The notes beneath the pieces are model-generated. The model did no database searches. It was given only the letters and a program-made list of their open reading frames with translations, and was not told where the DNA came from. A stretch of 64,000 nt of DNA from Hymenobacter lucidus (GTDB taxonomy: Bacteria > Bacteroidota > Bacteroidia > Cytophagales > Hymenobacteraceae), in assembly GCF_020447265.1 (NCBI RefSeq), contig NZ_JAJADR010000004.1, positions 186,001 to 250,000 of the forward strand. Direction: 5' to 3'. Below, piece by piece: positions 61,265 through 64,000 of the stretch (positions are counted from its first letter, which is position 1; every line of letters begins with the position of its first letter). The position numbers and the translations under genes are program-made.

Positions 61265-61831
61265 ATGCATTTCAGAACCCGCATATGCCAGGCAGTAGCT
61301 CACTTGGAGAGGATAGCTGCTATGCCAGCAGAGCAGGAATGGGCAATGCTGGTAGAATTACAGCACTGTGCAGCTACGGAAATACAGAGCCTGATTGACC
61401 ACCACAGCACGAATGCACTTCGAGACTACGTCGGGATTCACCTTTTTATTGAAGCGCAAGTGGATGAGCTGCCGGTTTCGGCCTACTCATTAGCCGAGTT
61501 CAGGCGTCGAATCAATTACTTGGCCTTGGTTTGGAATGCCAGCAAAGACCTGCCACCGTTTGCCGGACGGGATTTGCGCCCGTTTCTGGAAACCGTAAAC
61601 GATACCTTGTATCAATTGGTCGTTTACACCACGGGCTGGTCGGAGGAAATTCAGCTTCAACCCCGGGAGGCTTGGTATTCAGAGCCGGATGCCATGATTA
61701 TTATCTGTGGCGTAGGGCGGTGCTGGGACCTGAGCGGCGAGGAATATTCTGGCAATGCCAGCTTACGGCCCGCTACCAAGTCGGAGCTTGTTGCCCATAA
61801 TATCTACAACTATCATCAGGACCTGGAATAG
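61265..61831 (+). CDS. Protein of unknown function at the end of the cluster
   Basis: A 188-residue protein that starts 7 bases after the OmpA-like gene, which suggests a shared transcript. It has no signal peptide or membrane helix. Features include QVDELPVSAYSLAEFRRRINYLALVWNASKDLPPFAGRDLRPFL and a strand-rich end (DAMIIICGVGRCWDLSGEEYSG). It is not recognised and may be part of the system or a later addition. A terminator at 61883-61910 closes the cluster. Confidence 0.68.
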   Translation: MHFRTRICQAVAHLERIAAMPAEQEWAMLVELQHCAATEIQSLIDHHSTNALRDYVGIHLFIEAQVDELPVSAYSLAEFRRRINYLALVWNASKDLPPFAGRDLRPFLETVNDTLYQLVVYTTGWSEEIQLQPREAWYSEPDAMIIICGVGRCWDLSGEEYSGNASLRPATKSELVAHNIYNYHQDLE

Positions 61832-61882
61832 CGGCCAGCAGGTTTCGGAAAAGCATTTTGGGGCGCATTAAAACCAAACAAA

Positions 61883-61910
61883 AACCCGCAAACTGCGCGG
61901 TTTGCGGGTT
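61883..61910 (+). terminator. Hairpin at the end of the cytoskeletal/motor cluster
   Basis: AACCCGCAAAC (61883-61893) pairs with GTTTGCGGGTT (61900-61910). There is no strong T-tract, but poly-A upstream makes it usable on the minus strand. It lies 51 bases after the last gene of the cluster. Confidence 0.6.
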
Positions 61911-61956
61911 ATGGGTTTATATTCGGCCCCATCCTCCTTTCTTCGCTCTGTATCGT

Positions 61957-64000
<2,044 letters not shown>

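Overview
The window looks like a chromosomal segment of a GC-rich member of the Bacteroidota (Cytophagales), most likely Hymenobacter or a close relative. Support comes from type IX secretion (T9SS) C-terminal sorting domains on several secreted proteins, promoters of the TTG-N19-TAnnTTTG type, a YpdA-type bacillithiol disulfide reductase, many lipoproteins and outer-membrane barrels, DUF3667/DUF4272/DUF1684 family proteins, and abundant intergenic inverted repeats. The genus is an inference from gene content, not from a marker gene. No rRNA, tRNA, CRISPR array or integrase-type mobile element was recognised.

1-7.2 kb: a TolC-UspA-EmrA-EmrB efflux region. A four-helix-bundle (S23-like) gene sits on the opposite strand between emrA and emrB, bracketed by a nearly perfect 22-bp inverted repeat. 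Downstream of emrB lie a terminator, six diverged 42-bp tandem repeats and a hairpin with perfect 25-bp arms, then a lipoprotein and a secreted alpha/beta hydrolase. 7.4-18.1 kb: small membrane protein, penicillin acylase family protein, outer-membrane barrel, RlpA/SPOR protein, DUF72 protein, a metzincin-like T9SS cargo, FabH-like ketoacyl synthase, a second barrel and a DUF3667 protein. 18.5-29 kb: a triple-PA14 T9SS cargo with a textbook promoter, NTF2-like protein, M13 peptidase, ArfB-type ribosome rescue factor, a lipoprotein, and the magnesium transporters CorA and MgtE side by side.

29-49 kb: cyanophycinase-like peptidase, FadL-type porin plus SGNH lipoprotein, three related small lipoproteins around ypdA, a DoxX-like protein, DNA polymerase I, a decayed copy of a delta-60-repeat T9SS protein followed 1.6 kb later by an intact relative, DUF1684 protein, a DEDDh exonuclease, a LemA-TPM-TPM operon, a sugar-phosphate nucleotidyltransferase, DUF4272 protein and a lipoprotein.

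49.5-61.8 kb is the most interesting part: a run of same-strand genes encoding a VWA-like lipoprotein, a small three-helix membrane protein, a tubulin/FtsZ-like GTPase, a 1156-residue protein whose C-terminal half is an actin/Hsp70-like ATPase, a small lipoprotein, a bitopic protein with a Gln/Pro-rich linker, a MotA/TolQ/ExbB-type channel with a ~300-residue helical tail, a MotB/OmpA-like peptidoglycan-anchor protein and a small unknown protein. I infer an envelope-spanning, ion-driven machine linked to two cytoskeletal-type NTPases. Four gaps between the main genes hold different inverted-repeat elements. The window ends inside a prolyl oligopeptidase family gene.
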